In this document: in pieces, positions 7,592-16,654 of the stretch
Layout: each line of letters opens with the position of its first letter
Position numbering within the stretch: position 1 is the stretch's first letter
Assembly (NCBI GenBank): GCA_900540235.1
Contig: UQEY01000012.1
Location: 1-46,497, forward strand
DNA from: an uncultured Eubacteriales bacterium
GTDB lineage: Bacteria > Bacillota > Clostridia > Oscillospirales > Acutalibacteraceae
Direction of reading: 5' to 3'
DNA length: 46,497 bases
Notes under the pieces: generated by a model
Told to the model about the DNA's origin: nothing
The model's database searches: none
Seen by the model: only the letters and a program-made list of their open reading frames with translations
Position numbers and translations under genes: made by a program

Positions 7592-8458
7592 TTATTGTTT
7601 TTTTGCTTCTTCTTTTGCGATATCCTCATCTGCTTTGCCCGACATAATATATTCAAGCAAATCTGCAACGCAGCCCTTATTGCAATGGCACGCTTCAAAC
7701 TTGCAAATATTATGTATCGGCTTAGGAGCTTGACCTGCGCAGGCAGGAAGTCCAACGGTTTTGAGCATATCCCAATCGTTATAATAATCGCCGATTGCCG
7801 CAACATGGCTCTTTTCTATACCAAGCATATCGGCAAGCTTCATAATACCGACACCCTTGTGAGTATCTTTTTGAAGCATTTCAAGTGAAAAGATTGAAGA
7901 CGACATAAAATTAGCGTCCGGATTTTCATTTTCTTTAATGAATTTTTTTAGCTTTTTAATAGTAATCGGGTTCGACCAAAAGATAACTTTCATCCAACCG
8001 TCACGAGGCACACGGTCAACATCCTTAACAATTTCGTAGTGCGCCTTGTCAAAATACATTGTGCCTTTTGCAAAAAGTCCGCTTTTTACAATGTAAACAT
8101 AATCGTCAAAATAAACGCCTATATCGACGCTGTGAAAAGGCTTGTCAAATTCTTGTGCTACTTTTTTGACAAACTCACGACCCTTTTGACTTATTGTACT
8201 GCGCCAAAGCATTTCTCTTTTTTTGTAATCGTAAAGACCTGCGCCATTTAATACAACAGCAGGTTGATTAGGTGTTATTCTGTTATAATTTCGTTCTAAA
8301 CTTGATTGAAGTCTGCCCGAAGCTAAAGTGAAATTGCCGCCCAAATCGGTAAATTTTTTAATAGCGTCATAATTTCTTCGTGGCAGTTTTCTGATTTTAT
8401 TATTGAGCGTGCCATCAATATCTGACACGACGAGCCAATTTTCAAAAGTTTTTTCCAT
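7592..8458 (-). CDS. HAD-family phosphatase (Cof type)
   Basis: This 288-residue protein has HAD motif I DIDGT (13-17), a Cof-type cap domain in the middle and motif IV IGDYYNDWDML near residue 215. Cof-type members dephosphorylate sugar phosphates, FMN or other small phosphate esters in the cytoplasm; the substrate cannot be read from the sequence. The segment after motif IV, usually the point where members re-enter the core, is unusually Cys-rich here (NICKFEACHCNKGC). The last 20 residues are charged and probably disordered (ADEDIAKEEAKKQ). It follows the rluD-like gene by 19 bp. Confidence 0.85.
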   Translation of the reverse strand: MEKTFENWLVVSDIDGTLNNKIRKLPRRNYDAIKKFTDLGGNFTLASGRLQSSLERNYNRITPNQPAVVLNGAGLYDYKKREMLWRSTISQKGREFVKKVAQEFDKPFHSVDIGVYFDDYVYIVKSGLFAKGTMYFDKAHYEIVKDVDRVPRDGWMKVIFWSNPITIKKLKKFIKENENPDANFMSSSIFSLEMLQKDTHKGVGIMKLADMLGIEKSHVAAIGDYYNDWDMLKTVGLPACAGQAPKPIHNICKFEACHCNKGCVADLLEYIMSGKADEDIAKEEAKKQ

Positions 8459-8477
8459 ACCTTACCTCTTAACGGTG

Positions 8478-9404
8478 TTATTGTCTTTTTTCCAGCTCTG
8501 CCAAAAAATCGGTAAAATAATCAGGCAAAGGTGCTGCAAAATGTAAATATTTTTTCGTTCTCGGATGAACAAAACCAATCTCGCCTGCATGGAGGCACTG
8601 ACCTTTAAGTTTCAAAATTATCCTTTTAGGTCCGTACACCGGATCGCCTGCAAGCGGATGACCGATATATGCCATATGAACCCTGATTTGATGAGTTCTG
8701 CCCGTTTCAAGCACACATTTTATGTGCGTAAAATCACCAAAGCGCTTTAACACTTCGTAGTTTGTTATTGCCACTTTGGAATTTCTTTCGGTAACAGCCA
8801 TCTTCTTTCGATCCTTCGGTGACCTGCCGATAGGCTTGTTAACCGTTCCCTTATCCTCTTTAAAATTTCCGTAAGCAACTGCCTGATAAGCACGATAAAA
8901 TGAGTGCTCTTTTATCTGCTTTGCAAGTTCCAAATGGGAAAAATCGTTTTTTGCTACTATTAACAGACCGGATGTATCCTTGTCGATTCTGTGGACAATT
9001 CCCGGCCTTATTACACCGTTAATACCACTTAAACTGTCACCGCAATGATAGAGAAGTGCATTTACAAGAGTGCCCTCATAGTTGCCCGGTGCAGGATGAA
9101 CTACCATACCCTTTGCCTTGTTAACTACAAGCAAATCTTCGTCCTCGTAAACTATGTCAAGCGGTATGTTTTCAGCTTTTGCTTCAAGTTCTACCGGGTC
9201 GGGAACATATATATTTACTATATCGTTAAGCCGACATTTATAGCTGCCTTTATCTACAGGAGTACTGTTTACCGAAATGCATTTTTCATTAATCAATTTT
9301 GAAACCATACTGCGTGTTAAGTCGTAAACACATTCGCTGACAAACTTGTCAATTCTCATACCAATGCAGTCTTCACCCGCAACAAACTCATACTTTTGAC
9401 CCAT
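8478..9404 (-). CDS. RluD-family 23S rRNA pseudouridine synthase
   Basis: An N-terminal S4 RNA-binding domain (about residues 8-75: MRIDKFVSECVYDLTRSMVSKLI) is followed by the RluA-type catalytic domain with the conserved block HRIDKDTSGLLIVAKN, whose Asp attacks uridine. GRTHQIRVHMAYIGHPLAGDPVYG is the other family signature. The enzyme isomerises uridines in large-subunit rRNA; which positions is not certain. The start is set at 9404 because AAAGGAG lies 9 nt upstream; an upstream ATG at 9431 would add nine residues without a ribosome site. The gene overlaps the end of lspA by 17 bp, the same lspA-rluD order as in Bacillus. Confidence 0.93.
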   Translation of the reverse strand: MGQKYEFVAGEDCIGMRIDKFVSECVYDLTRSMVSKLINEKCISVNSTPVDKGSYKCRLNDIVNIYVPDPVELEAKAENIPLDIVYEDEDLLVVNKAKGMVVHPAPGNYEGTLVNALLYHCGDSLSGINGVIRPGIVHRIDKDTSGLLIVAKNDFSHLELAKQIKEHSFYRAYQAVAYGNFKEDKGTVNKPIGRSPKDRKKMAVTERNSKVAITNYEVLKRFGDFTHIKCVLETGRTHQIRVHMAYIGHPLAGDPVYGPKRIILKLKGQCLHAGEIGFVHPRTKKYLHFAAPLPDYFTDFLAELEKRQ

Positions 9405-9882
9405 TGCTCTTATCTCCTTTAAACAAATCAATAATCGCCCAAGCCAAAAAGCTTATTGTACCGAGTGTTACGGCGCAATCTGCAATATTAAACACAGCAA
9501 AATTTACAAAAGTCGGATTGATAAAATCAATAACATAGCCAAGATAAATTCTGTCAATTAAATTGCCGATAGCACCTGAAACAATAACGCCAAGCGACCA
9601 AAAAAGCCACAAATCGTTTTGCCCCTTGCCCTTATACATATATATAAGGCAAGCAATTACAACAACAGCCGTCAGCACCACAAAAAGCCAGCGACCGCCG
9701 CTCCAAAGTGAAAATGCAATGCCCGTATTTTCAGCGTAAACAAATTCTGCCACGCCTTTAATAAACTGCTTTGCACCCTTACCGTAAAGACAGGCTTTTG
9801 CAAAATATTTAGTTATTTGGTCAAATGCAACGATTAATATTATCATAACCGTGCACCATATCTTTTTATTCTTTAATTTCAC
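9388..9882 (-). CDS. lspA: Lipoprotein signal peptidase (signal peptidase II)
   Basis: This 164-residue protein has four membrane helices. Family motifs are NTGIAFSL, GNLIDRIYLGYVIDF and FAVFNIADCAVTLG, which contain the two catalytic aspartates. It cuts the signal peptide of prolipoproteins ahead of the lipidated Cys, such as the one encoded at 4340-5563. The start is a GTG preceded by GGAGAGG. It follows ileS after an 81-bp gap that holds a long hairpin. The ileS-lspA-rluD order is common in Firmicutes. Confidence 0.96.
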   Translation of the reverse strand: MKLKNKKIWCTVMIILIVAFDQITKYFAKACLYGKGAKQFIKGVAEFVYAENTGIAFSLWSGGRWLFVVLTAVVVIACLIYMYKGKGQNDLWLFWSLGVIVSGAIGNLIDRIYLGYVIDFINPTFVNFAVFNIADCAVTLGTISFLAWAIIDLFKGDKSNGSKV

Positions 9883-9906
9883 AAAAACCTCTCCGTTTAT
9901 TACGAT

Positions 9907-9957
9907 AAATAGGCATACCGAATATAAGGCAAACGCCGCCTCAAGGTATGCCTATTT
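9907..9957 (-). terminator. Long hairpin between ileS and lspA
   Basis: A perfect 13-bp inverted repeat (AAATAGGCATACC with GGTATGCCTATTT, 9907-9919 and 9945-9957) encloses a second small stem (GGC-AAAC-GCC). On the minus strand it follows the ileS stop codon, but the T-run after it is weak (ATTTATCG). It could be a partial terminator or a processing or stability hairpin between ileS and lspA. Confidence 0.5.
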
Positions 9958-9963
9958 TATTTA

Positions 9964-12759
9964 TTATAATGAAAGTTCTTTCATAACGCTTGCGCAATGA
10001 GCACAAAGAGTCGGATGCTCTGCATCAGAGCCGACTGTGCTTGAGAATTTCCAGCAACGCTCACACTTTTCGCCGTCTGCCTTTGAAACAGTAACGCTGA
10101 GACCCTCAACATCGCCCTTAACTTCACCCTCGCCGTTAGAAACGGTAACGGCTGATGTGATAAAGATTTCAGGAAGGTCAGCCTCAACACTCTTTAAGAA
10201 GTCATAAAGTTCACCCTGTGCAAAAAGTTCAACCTTAGCCTCAAGAGGTTTGCCGATAATCTTTTCATTTCTTGCAAGTTCAAGTGCCTTTTGAACATCA
10301 TATCTTACGCTGTGAATTCTTTCCCACTTAGCGATGAAATCAGCGTCAGCTTCGATAAAGTCAGGCTGAGGAATTTCATTAAAGAGAGGTGACTGTGCAT
10401 TTCTGCTCTTATCGTGAGGCATTGACTGCCAAATTTCGTCAGCAGTAAACGCAAGAATAGGAGTAAGCATAAGAGTGAGTGCATCAAGAACCTTATAAAG
10501 AACGGTTTGAGCGGCTCTCCTTGTTTGGCTTTCAGGAGCTGAAGTGTAAAGTCTGTCTTTAAGTACATCAAAGTAGAAGTTACTCATTTCAACTACGCAG
10601 AATGTGTGAAGCGAATGAGCGGCTGTATGATAATCGTAAACTTCAAAAGCATCCCTTGAAATTTTAAGAACTTCGTCAAGCTTCATAAGAGCATACTTGT
10701 CAAGTTCTTCAAGCTTATCGTTTTCAACCATATCATTGTCAGGGTCAAAATCGTAAAGGTTTGAAAGACAATATCTTGCGGTATTACGAAGCTTACGATA
10801 GTTGTCGGAAATCTGTTTCAAAATTTCAGGACTGATACGGATATCAGCGTGGTAATCGGCACTTGCAACCCAAAGACGGAGGATATCGGCACCGTACTTT
10901 TCAATAATTTCCTGAGGAGCAATACCGTTGCCGAGTGATTTGGACATCTTTTTGCCTTCGCCGTCAACAGTCCAGCCGTGTGTGATAATTTGCTTATAAG
11001 GAGCACCGTTGCCGCCCGCAACTGAAGTAAGAAGTGATGACTGGAACCAACCTCTGTACTGGTCTGCGCCCTCAAGATATACATCTGCAGGAACTTTGAG
11101 GTAGCCCCTCTTTCTGCAAACAGCAGCGTGAGAAGAACCTGAATCGAACCAAACATCCATAATATCCTTTTCCTTGTCAAAGCCCTTATCACTGCCGCAA
11201 TGAGGACACTTGAAACCGTCAGGAAGGAAGTAATCTGTATCGTGAGCAAACCAAGCATCTGAACCTTCTTCGCCGAAGATTTTTGACACTTTCATCATTA
11301 CATCGTTGTCAATAATTTCCTTGCCGCAGTCTTGGCAATAAACAACAGGGATAGGAACGCCCCATTTTCTCTGACGGGAAATGCACCAGTCAGCACGCTC
11401 CTTAACCATTGACTGAAGCCTATCTTTACCCCATTCAGGGAACCACTTAACATCCTCGGCAGCTTTAACTGCTTCGTCCTTAAAGTCGTCAACAGAGCAG
11501 AACCACTGGCTTGTTGCACGGAAAATAACCGGCTTATGACATCTCCAGCAGTGCGGATACTGGTGCTCAATCTTTTTAAGAGCAAAGAGAGCGCCGATTT
11601 CTTCAAGATGGAGGGCAATAGGCTTGTTAGCTTCCTCTGTAGTTAAGCCTGCAAACATACCAGCTTCCTCGGTAAGTCTGCCCTTAGCGTCAACAGGAAC
11701 AATAATAGGAATTTCAGGATAATTTTTACAAACAATAAAGTCCTCAATACCGTGACCCGGTGCAGTATGAACGCAACCTGTACCGCTTTCAAGAGTAACA
11801 TGGTCACCTACAATAACAAGAGAGGTACGGTCGATAAACGGATGCTGAGTTTTCATATATTCAAGCTCAGAGCCCTTAATAACGCCGAGAGTTTCATAAT
11901 CGCTTACGCCCTTAGCTTCCATAGCTGCAGCGGCAAGGTCGGTAGCCATTACATAATATTCGTCGCCGCTCTTAATAAGAGAATATTCAAAATCAGGACC
12001 AACGCAGATAGCAACATTTGCAGGAAGGGTCCATGTTGTTGTTGTCCAAATAACAAAATATGTTTTGCTCAAATCAGCGCCCATAGCGGTAAGCTTGCCA
12101 AGGTCATCGGTTACATTAAACTTAACATAGATTGAATGACATGGGTCCTCGGCATATTCAATTTCTGCTTCTGCAAGAGCGGTATTACAATCAGGGCACC
12201 AATAAACAGGCTTTAATCCCTTGTAGATATAGCCCTTATTTGCCATTGTTGCGAATACTTTAATCTGTTCTTCTTCAAATTCTTTTTTAAGGGTGATATA
12301 AGGATTATCCCATTCACCTATAACGCCGAGACGCTTAAATGATTCTCTTTGAATGTCAACAAAACCGAGCGCTGTGTCACGGCAAATCTTACGAAGCTCA
12401 AGGTCGGAAATGTTAGTTTCGGCGCTAATACCTGCTTTCTTTCTTGCAGCAAGCTCGGTAGGAAGACCGTGAGTATCCCAGCCCGGAACATAAGGTGACT
12501 TAAAACCGGTCATATTTTTATATCTTACAATAAAATCTTTAAGGGTTTTATTAAGTGCGTGACCGATATGAATATCACCGTTTGCATACGGAGGTCCGTC
12601 GTGGAGAACGAAAAGCGGCTTGCCCTCGTTATGTTCCATAAGCTTTTTGTACTGGTCGTTTGCTTCCCAGCGTGCTAAAAACTCAGGCTCTCTTTTAGGA
12701 AGACCTGCACGCATAGGAAATTCGGTTTTTGGTAAATTTAATGTTTGGTTATAATCCAT
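9964..12759 (-). CDS. ileS: Isoleucyl-tRNA synthetase
   Basis: This 931-residue class I synthetase charges tRNA-Ile. The HIGH motif is in PPYANGDIHIGHALNK, the KMSKS motif is KKMSKSLGNG, and a CP1 editing insertion lies between them. The C-terminus has the zinc ribbon CERCWKFSS...CAHC seen in bacterial IleRS. The ATG follows AAGGAG. The gene starts 21 bp after divIVA, so it has no room for its own T-box leader and must depend on the upstream operon promoter or an internal one. This divIVA-ileS order is common in Gram-positive bacteria. Confidence 0.98.
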   Translation of the reverse strand: MDYNQTLNLPKTEFPMRAGLPKREPEFLARWEANDQYKKLMEHNEGKPLFVLHDGPPYANGDIHIGHALNKTLKDFIVRYKNMTGFKSPYVPGWDTHGLPTELAARKKAGISAETNISDLELRKICRDTALGFVDIQRESFKRLGVIGEWDNPYITLKKEFEEEQIKVFATMANKGYIYKGLKPVYWCPDCNTALAEAEIEYAEDPCHSIYVKFNVTDDLGKLTAMGADLSKTYFVIWTTTTWTLPANVAICVGPDFEYSLIKSGDEYYVMATDLAAAAMEAKGVSDYETLGVIKGSELEYMKTQHPFIDRTSLVIVGDHVTLESGTGCVHTAPGHGIEDFIVCKNYPEIPIIVPVDAKGRLTEEAGMFAGLTTEEANKPIALHLEEIGALFALKKIEHQYPHCWRCHKPVIFRATSQWFCSVDDFKDEAVKAAEDVKWFPEWGKDRLQSMVKERADWCISRQRKWGVPIPVVYCQDCGKEIIDNDVMMKVSKIFGEEGSDAWFAHDTDYFLPDGFKCPHCGSDKGFDKEKDIMDVWFDSGSSHAAVCRKRGYLKVPADVYLEGADQYRGWFQSSLLTSVAGGNGAPYKQIITHGWTVDGEGKKMSKSLGNGIAPQEIIEKYGADILRLWVASADYHADIRISPEILKQISDNYRKLRNTARYCLSNLYDFDPDNDMVENDKLEELDKYALMKLDEVLKISRDAFEVYDYHTAAHSLHTFCVVEMSNFYFDVLKDRLYTSAPESQTRRAAQTVLYKVLDALTLMLTPILAFTADEIWQSMPHDKSRNAQSPLFNEIPQPDFIEADADFIAKWERIHSVRYDVQKALELARNEKIIGKPLEAKVELFAQGELYDFLKSVEADLPEIFITSAVTVSNGEGEVKGDVEGLSVTVSKADGEKCERCWKFSSTVGSDAEHPTLCAHCASVMKELSL

Positions 12760-12780
12760 TATATTAACTCCTTGATAGGT

Positions 12781-14082
12781 TTATTTTTTCTTTTTAAAGA
12801 ATCCTTTAAATTTTTTGTTGTCGTCCTCTTCCTCGTCGTCCTCATCTTCAGGAACAAGAGAAATGGTTTCGTCAGTGTTGTGAGGGTCTTCACGGTTTAC
12901 ATGAAAATAATTTTCAAACGGCTGTGGCTTATCCTCAATTTCAGGTTCTTCAATAATTTCCGGAATAGGCGGCTGCTCACCGTCAATAGGTGTTATCTCG
13001 TCACTTGAAAAAGCGTCAAGCGCAGCTTTTGCTTCTTCTTCGCTGACAGGTTCTTCATCATTTTCTTCGTCAACCTCGCTGAGATTTCCTATTGATTTCT
13101 TTTCGGAATTTTCTATTTCATCAATGATTTCGTCAATAGCGTCTTCCTCAGCCTCATTTTCTTCTGCTTTTTCTACGGCTTGAGTTTCGTCTTGATTGTC
13201 GTCAACACTTGATTCTTCACTGTCCGAAGCAGGAACTTCAGCAGTTTCTTCGACTTCGTCTGCTTGCTCTGTGATTTCTTCTTCAACTGCTTCTTCCTCC
13301 TTGACTTCAATTTCCTTTGCTTCATCTATAACTTTGTCAACATCGTCAGATTTTATAAGCTCTTCAATAGAAGCATAAATATCGCCGAGCTCTTTTTCAA
13401 TCTTTTCTTCGTCCGCCATAACGGTTTTGATGTCGACATCGGTTGTCATATTTTTAATAGCTTCAAGCTGCTTTTCATAAGCCGAAACAATCGTTTGCCT
13501 AAAGTTCTTTGTTTCCTCATTAAGCTTTTCAACAAGTGCCTGTTGGCTTTCCTTTTCAGCCTTTGCCTTGCCGATAAGGTCTTTTGAAAGTGACTTAGCC
13601 TTTTCAAGCATATCCTTAGCAACAACTTTTGCACCGCTTACGGCATCATTTGCTTTCTTCTCGGCTTCGTCAACAATTTCGCTTGCTGCCTTTTCCTTTT
13701 CATTTGTAAGGTTTGCAACATAATCTCTTGCACTTGAAATAATCTTGTCTGCCTTTTCCTTAGCGTCAACAACAGTGTTTTGCGCTTTCTTTGCACTGTC
13801 TTCAAGCGCATCGGCAGCCTTTTGCTTTGTTTCGTTCATAAGCTTGTCGGCAGTTTTTTGAGCGGCGATAAGAGCGTTTTTAATAGTGTCCTCGTCTGCT
13901 CTGTATTCCTCAATTCTGTTGGCAAGTATTTCCATCTTACGGTAAAGTTCTTTGTTTTCAGCGTAAACAGCTTCGTAAGATTCGATTATTTCGAGCAAAA
14001 GCTCGTTAACTTCATCTCTGTCATAACCACCACGGTCAACGGTGGATATCTTCTTTTGGCGAATTTGACTTGGTGTAATCAT
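12781..14082 (-). CDS. divIVA: DivIVA-family cell division/polarity protein
   Basis: The N-terminus (MITPSQIRQKKISTVDRGGYDRDEVNELL) is the DivIVA membrane-binding domain, followed by a long coiled coil to about residue 235. Residues 240-415 are a very acidic, low-complexity region (runs of E, D and S), and the protein ends in a basic tail (KKFKGFFKKKK). At 433 residues it is far longer than the roughly 165-residue Bacillus protein. DivIVA gathers at curved membrane near division septa and recruits partner proteins. It lies between sepF and ileS, and GGAGG precedes the start. Adjacent ylmG and ylmH genes, often found between sepF and divIVA, are absent: only 78 bp separate the two. Confidence 0.93.
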   Translation of the reverse strand: MITPSQIRQKKISTVDRGGYDRDEVNELLLEIIESYEAVYAENKELYRKMEILANRIEEYRADEDTIKNALIAAQKTADKLMNETKQKAADALEDSAKKAQNTVVDAKEKADKIISSARDYVANLTNEKEKAASEIVDEAEKKANDAVSGAKVVAKDMLEKAKSLSKDLIGKAKAEKESQQALVEKLNEETKNFRQTIVSAYEKQLEAIKNMTTDVDIKTVMADEEKIEKELGDIYASIEELIKSDDVDKVIDEAKEIEVKEEEAVEEEITEQADEVEETAEVPASDSEESSVDDNQDETQAVEKAEENEAEEDAIDEIIDEIENSEKKSIGNLSEVDEENDEEPVSEEEAKAALDAFSSDEITPIDGEQPPIPEIIEEPEIEDKPQPFENYFHVNREDPHNTDETISLVPEDEDDEEEDDNKKFKGFFKKKK

Positions 14083-14160
14083 TATATTCTTCCTCCGTAA
14101 TTATATATACATACTTAAATTAAACCCTGCGTGTTTTAGCCACTTTATCGCAGTCTTTCA

Positions 14161-14661
14161 TCACATAAACATTCCGTTATTTTCCAGCTCATCTATTAAA
14201 TCACCCATAATATCAACATTATAAGGGGTGATAATATATGTACTGTTTGCAACACGCTTAATCTGGCCGTTGCTTGCGTATGCTACGCCGCTTAAAAAGT
14301 CGAGAAGTCTGCGTGAAACATCACGGTTTGTGCTTTCAAGATTAAGAACTACCGTTCTTCTTTCGTTGAGGTTGTCGGCAATGCCTGCTGCTTCTTCAAA
14401 CCTTTCCGGCTTAACAAGAACAACCTGAAGCTGAGTAGTGGTGTGAATGTTAACAACCTTGTCGCTGTCGTGCCTTTTAATTCGTGCACGCTCGGCAAAT
14501 CTTTCTTCCCTGTCGGAAGCAGGCGGCGCAGTGCGTGAAAACTTTTCCTTCGGAGGGGCAATTCCTATTGAACCGCTCTTTTTGTCATCCTCGTAAAAAT
14601 CATCGTATTCGTCTTCATCACTCTCGGTCACGATTTCCTTAATTTTGTCGAAAAAACCCAT
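14161..14661 (-). CDS. sepF: Cell division protein SepF
   Basis: This 166-residue protein begins with a short amphipathic membrane-binding stretch (MGFFDKIKEIV), followed by an acidic, variable linker to about residue 70. The conserved C-terminal SepF domain contains VVLVKPERFEEAAGIADNL, then a beta segment and GVAYASNGQIKRV. SepF anchors FtsZ to the membrane and forms rings that shape the septum. It lies 18 bp after yggS, matching the ylmE-sepF order of Bacillus. The ribosome site is weak (AAAGG, about 12 nt upstream). Confidence 0.96.
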   Translation of the reverse strand: MGFFDKIKEIVTESDEDEYDDFYEDDKKSGSIGIAPPKEKFSRTAPPASDREERFAERARIKRHDSDKVVNIHTTTQLQVVLVKPERFEEAAGIADNLNERRTVVLNLESTNRDVSRRLLDFLSGVAYASNGQIKRVANSTYIITPYNVDIMGDLIDELENNGMFM

Positions 14662-14679
14662 ATTCTCTCTGCCTTTCTT

Positions 14680-15408
14680 TTAAAAATATTTTCTTGCACC
14701 GAAAATTGCAGAACCGACCCTAACTATATTTGAGCCGTTTTTGACTGCGGCTTCGTAGTCGTGGCTCATACCCATAGATAAAATGTCCATATCTACATTA
14801 TCAATGTTTTTATTCTTAATGTCAATAAAAGTTTGATACATTGACTCAAAATACTTCGAAACTTCCGCTTCACTGTCGCAAATCGGCGGAATTGTCATAA
14901 GACCTTTAATCTTAATGTTTTCCATTTCGGCAACTTCGCAAACAAGCTCGTTAAGACCCTCAAGGAAAATACCGCTTTTTGACTCCTCTTTGCCAACATT
15001 TACTTCAAGCAAAACATTCGTGATAATTCCCTTTTTAGCCGAAACTTTACTTATCTCTTTTGCAAGGTGAATACTGTCAACAGATTCAATCGTATCAACC
15101 TCGCCCACAATTTGCTTAACCTTGTTGGTTTGAAGGTGACCTATCAAATGTTTTTCAACACCGTTTAAATGAAGTTCGTCTTTTTTGCCTAAATACTCCT
15201 GAACTCTGTTTTCACCGATAAGGTCGGCGCCAAGGTCAAGAACTCGGTTAATATAAACGCTTTCAACTGTTTTTGTAACAGCCATAAGTCTTACATCATC
15301 TTCATTTCTGCCGGATTTGATTGCCGTTTCCTTAACATCGGTTAAAACTTTTTTGTAGTTGTCGGCAACACTTTTTAGCCTGTTTTCATCGACTGTAATC
15401 TTTTCCAT
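14680..15408 (-). CDS. PLP homeostasis protein (YggS/YlmE/PLPBP family)
   Basis: This 242-residue single-domain TIM barrel binds pyridoxal phosphate. The PLP lysine is in RLMAVTKTV (about residue 46), and GENRVQE, HLIGHLQTNKVK and SMGMSHDYEAAV are family signatures. The family buffers free PLP and affects amino acid and keto-acid balance; it has no known enzymatic turnover. Its first 23 bp overlap the end of the upstream HlyD-like gene, and its ribosome site (AAAGGA) lies inside that gene, so translation is probably coupled. It sits in a division cluster as in many Gram-positive genomes. Confidence 0.94.
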   Translation of the reverse strand: MEKITVDENRLKSVADNYKKVLTDVKETAIKSGRNEDDVRLMAVTKTVESVYINRVLDLGADLIGENRVQEYLGKKDELHLNGVEKHLIGHLQTNKVKQIVGEVDTIESVDSIHLAKEISKVSAKKGIITNVLLEVNVGKEESKSGIFLEGLNELVCEVAEMENIKIKGLMTIPPICDSEAEVSKYFESMYQTFIDIKNKNIDNVDMDILSMGMSHDYEAAVKNGSNIVRVGSAIFGARKYF

Positions 15409-16654
15409 CGTGTAAATCCTTTCCTTGCGTAATTATTTCATCATATATGCGAATAGCATCCTTGTCCGTCGTATCGTATTCAAACAAAACATAATCTTTT
15501 GTTGAATAAATAATTTCACCTGTTTTTGCACGGGCAAAATCAGCAACAAGAGTGTATACTATTTTATTGCCTTTTTTATCTATATGAAGCGCTGAAGTCG
15601 GCACTTTAATGCCGGTATACTCGTTATATCTGATTTCAATATCTTCAAGCCTCATTGAAGCAAGCTCGCTGTCCATATCGTTTGAACGAAGAATTAAAAC
15701 CGATTCCTTGGTACCAAGGTCAAGCGTAGCACCGCTTACGACTTCACACTCAATCACCTTGTCACTGTCTTTTAAAGCAACACTCAAAGTGTCGCCGTCG
15801 TTAATATCTTTAACCTGGTCATCAGTAACCTTACAGGCAAAATACCACTCAAAATCTGTTATAAGCTTGCCGAGGTTATCGCTCTTTTTAGCACTCTTTG
15901 CTTCATTCATATATTTATCGAAGGTTGAAATGTCAAGCTTGTCGATATTTTCATAGTCAAATGCAGTTTCCAAATCGTCGGTATACGATGAAAAGATGCC
16001 CGATTCATCGGTAGTTAAATAACCGCTCGGCTTGCAGGCATCAACATTAATTGCATTAATCTGCTTTTCAAGCGATTGCTTGACAGAAGAAAAATCAATA
16101 TCCTCGCCGATAATCATCTGCCTTCTTGTAAGCTTATCGTTAAGGTCAAGCGCCGAGGACTGAACTTTTGAAATGTTGCCCGAAGCCGAATTTTGAATAT
16201 ATTCATTAACATCGGTTAAAACATCCTTGTCAATCTGCTCAACATCGGTTGCCGTACCTGCCGACTTGCTCTCCAAATTTATATAATAATCTAACTGCTT
16301 TTGCAAATCAAGAGAAGATGAGTAGCTTTTTGCATTTTCACTGCTGTCAAATACCATTGCGATATTGCCGCCGACATTCACCTTTTCACCGTCAGCCACG
16401 CAAGGCACGGTAACACCGCTTTTGCCACTGTCAACTATATGCTCGTTTCTTATAACCAAAGCCTCGGCGTTAAACGATTCATAAACCGTTGATTCAAGCG
16501 CAGTAACCGTTTTAACATCAACATGGATGGCATTATAACACTGAACCCCTACAAAAATCGCAATAGCGACAAGAAGAACAGCCATTACCAAAACATCGGT
16601 TTTAACACGAACTTTCTTCCTCTTATTAACTTTTTTTGCTTTTTCGTCAGCCAT
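15386..16654 (-). CDS. HlyD-like single-pass membrane protein in the division cluster
   Basis: A basic cytoplasmic start (KAKKVNKRKKVRVK) is followed by one membrane helix at about residues 20-42. A biotinyl-lipoyl-like hairpin region comes next (SGKSGVTVPCVADGEKVNVGGNIAMVF), then an alpha-helical stretch (about 110-215) and a C-terminal beta domain. This is the layout of HlyD/membrane-fusion adaptor proteins. No transporter gene is adjacent. It lies between miaA and yggS-sepF, overlapping both neighbours by 8 and 23 bp. That placement suggests a role in envelope assembly at division rather than in drug export, but this is inference. The start at 16654 has GAGGA about 10 nt upstream, inside the miaA end. 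Confidence 0.75.
   Translation of the reverse strand: MADEKAKKVNKRKKVRVKTDVLVMAVLLVAIAIFVGVQCYNAIHVDVKTVTALESTVYESFNAEALVIRNEHIVDSGKSGVTVPCVADGEKVNVGGNIAMVFDSSENAKSYSSSLDLQKQLDYYINLESKSAGTATDVEQIDKDVLTDVNEYIQNSASGNISKVQSSALDLNDKLTRRQMIIGEDIDFSSVKQSLEKQINAINVDACKPSGYLTTDESGIFSSYTDDLETAFDYENIDKLDISTFDKYMNEAKSAKKSDNLGKLITDFEWYFACKVTDDQVKDINDGDTLSVALKDSDKVIECEVVSGATLDLGTKESVLILRSNDMDSELASMRLEDIEIRYNEYTGIKVPTSALHIDKKGNKIVYTLVADFARAKTGEIIYSTKDYVLFEYDTTDKDAIRIYDEIITQGKDLHDGKDYSR

Noticed and set aside
12760..12780. Possible T-box riboswitch in front of ileS
   Set aside because: Only 21 bp separate divIVA from ileS, and no specifier stem, T-box sequence or terminator is present.
13196..13587. Ser- and Phe-rich open frames opposite the acidic part of divIVA
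   Set aside because: They are composition shadows of the Glu/Asp/Ser-rich coding strand.
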